A DNA stretch of 6,146 bases from NCBI GenBank assembly GCA_013003335.1, contig JABDJT010000240.1, positions 1-6,146 on the forward strand, given 5' to 3'. Numbering within the stretch: the first letter of the stretch is position 1; every line of letters begins with the position of its first letter. A program made the translations under genes and the position numbers. The notes below the pieces were generated by a model. That model was not told where the DNA came from and searched no databases. It was given only the letters and a program-made list of their open reading frames with translations. The DNA comes from Verrucomicrobiales bacterium (GTDB lineage Bacteria; Verrucomicrobiota; Verrucomicrobiia; Verrucomicrobiales; DEV007). Shown piece by piece: positions 6,145 through 6,146 of this stretch.

Positions 6145-6146
6145 CC

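Overview
The window is compact, GC-rich bacterial chromosome with four complete protein genes and the first 28 codons of a fifth. There are no RNA genes, transposases, CRISPR arrays or phage genes. The mix of a carotenoid-type desaturase pair, a class 3-like aldehyde dehydrogenase, a secreted sialate O-acetylesterase-type SGNH hydrolase and an EstB-like serine hydrolase, together with weak or absent Shine-Dalgarno sequences, suggests the Planctomycetes-Verrucomicrobia group, perhaps a verrucomicrobium. That placement is an inference from gene content; the window holds no phylogenetic marker.

Left part (1-1680, minus strand): a full-length CrtI/CrtN-type FAD-dependent carotenoid desaturase is followed, with no intervening base, by the start of a second protein with the same kind of Rossmann FAD motif. 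The second gene runs off the left edge. Reading divergently from this pair is an aldehyde dehydrogenase (1840-3210, plus strand). Two tandem desaturase-like genes beside an aldehyde dehydrogenase recall staphyloxanthin-type C30 carotenoid pathways. There, desaturases and a related terminal oxidase make a polyene aldehyde and an aldehyde dehydrogenase turns it into the carboxylic acid. No phytoene, diapophytoene or squalene synthase is visible here, so the pathway assignment is tentative.

Right part (3272-6146): an exported SASA-type carbohydrate esterase on the plus strand faces a cytoplasmic beta-lactamase-fold serine hydrolase on the minus strand. Their stop codons are only 9 bp apart. Neither has an evident link to the carotenoid genes.

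The most unusual non-coding feature is a pair of related 46-bp elements, each built around a 31-bp imperfect palindrome. They lie in the same orientation on either side of the aldehyde dehydrogenase gene. The first is in the divergent desaturase/aldehyde dehydrogenase intergenic region, and the second ends 2 bp before the esterase start codon. Each also carries a direct half-repeat with a 22-bp period. They may be a dispersed genomic repeat family or a pair of regulatory sites; the sequence alone cannot decide. No gene-free stretch exceeds 300 bases; the longest is 159 bp (1681-1839).
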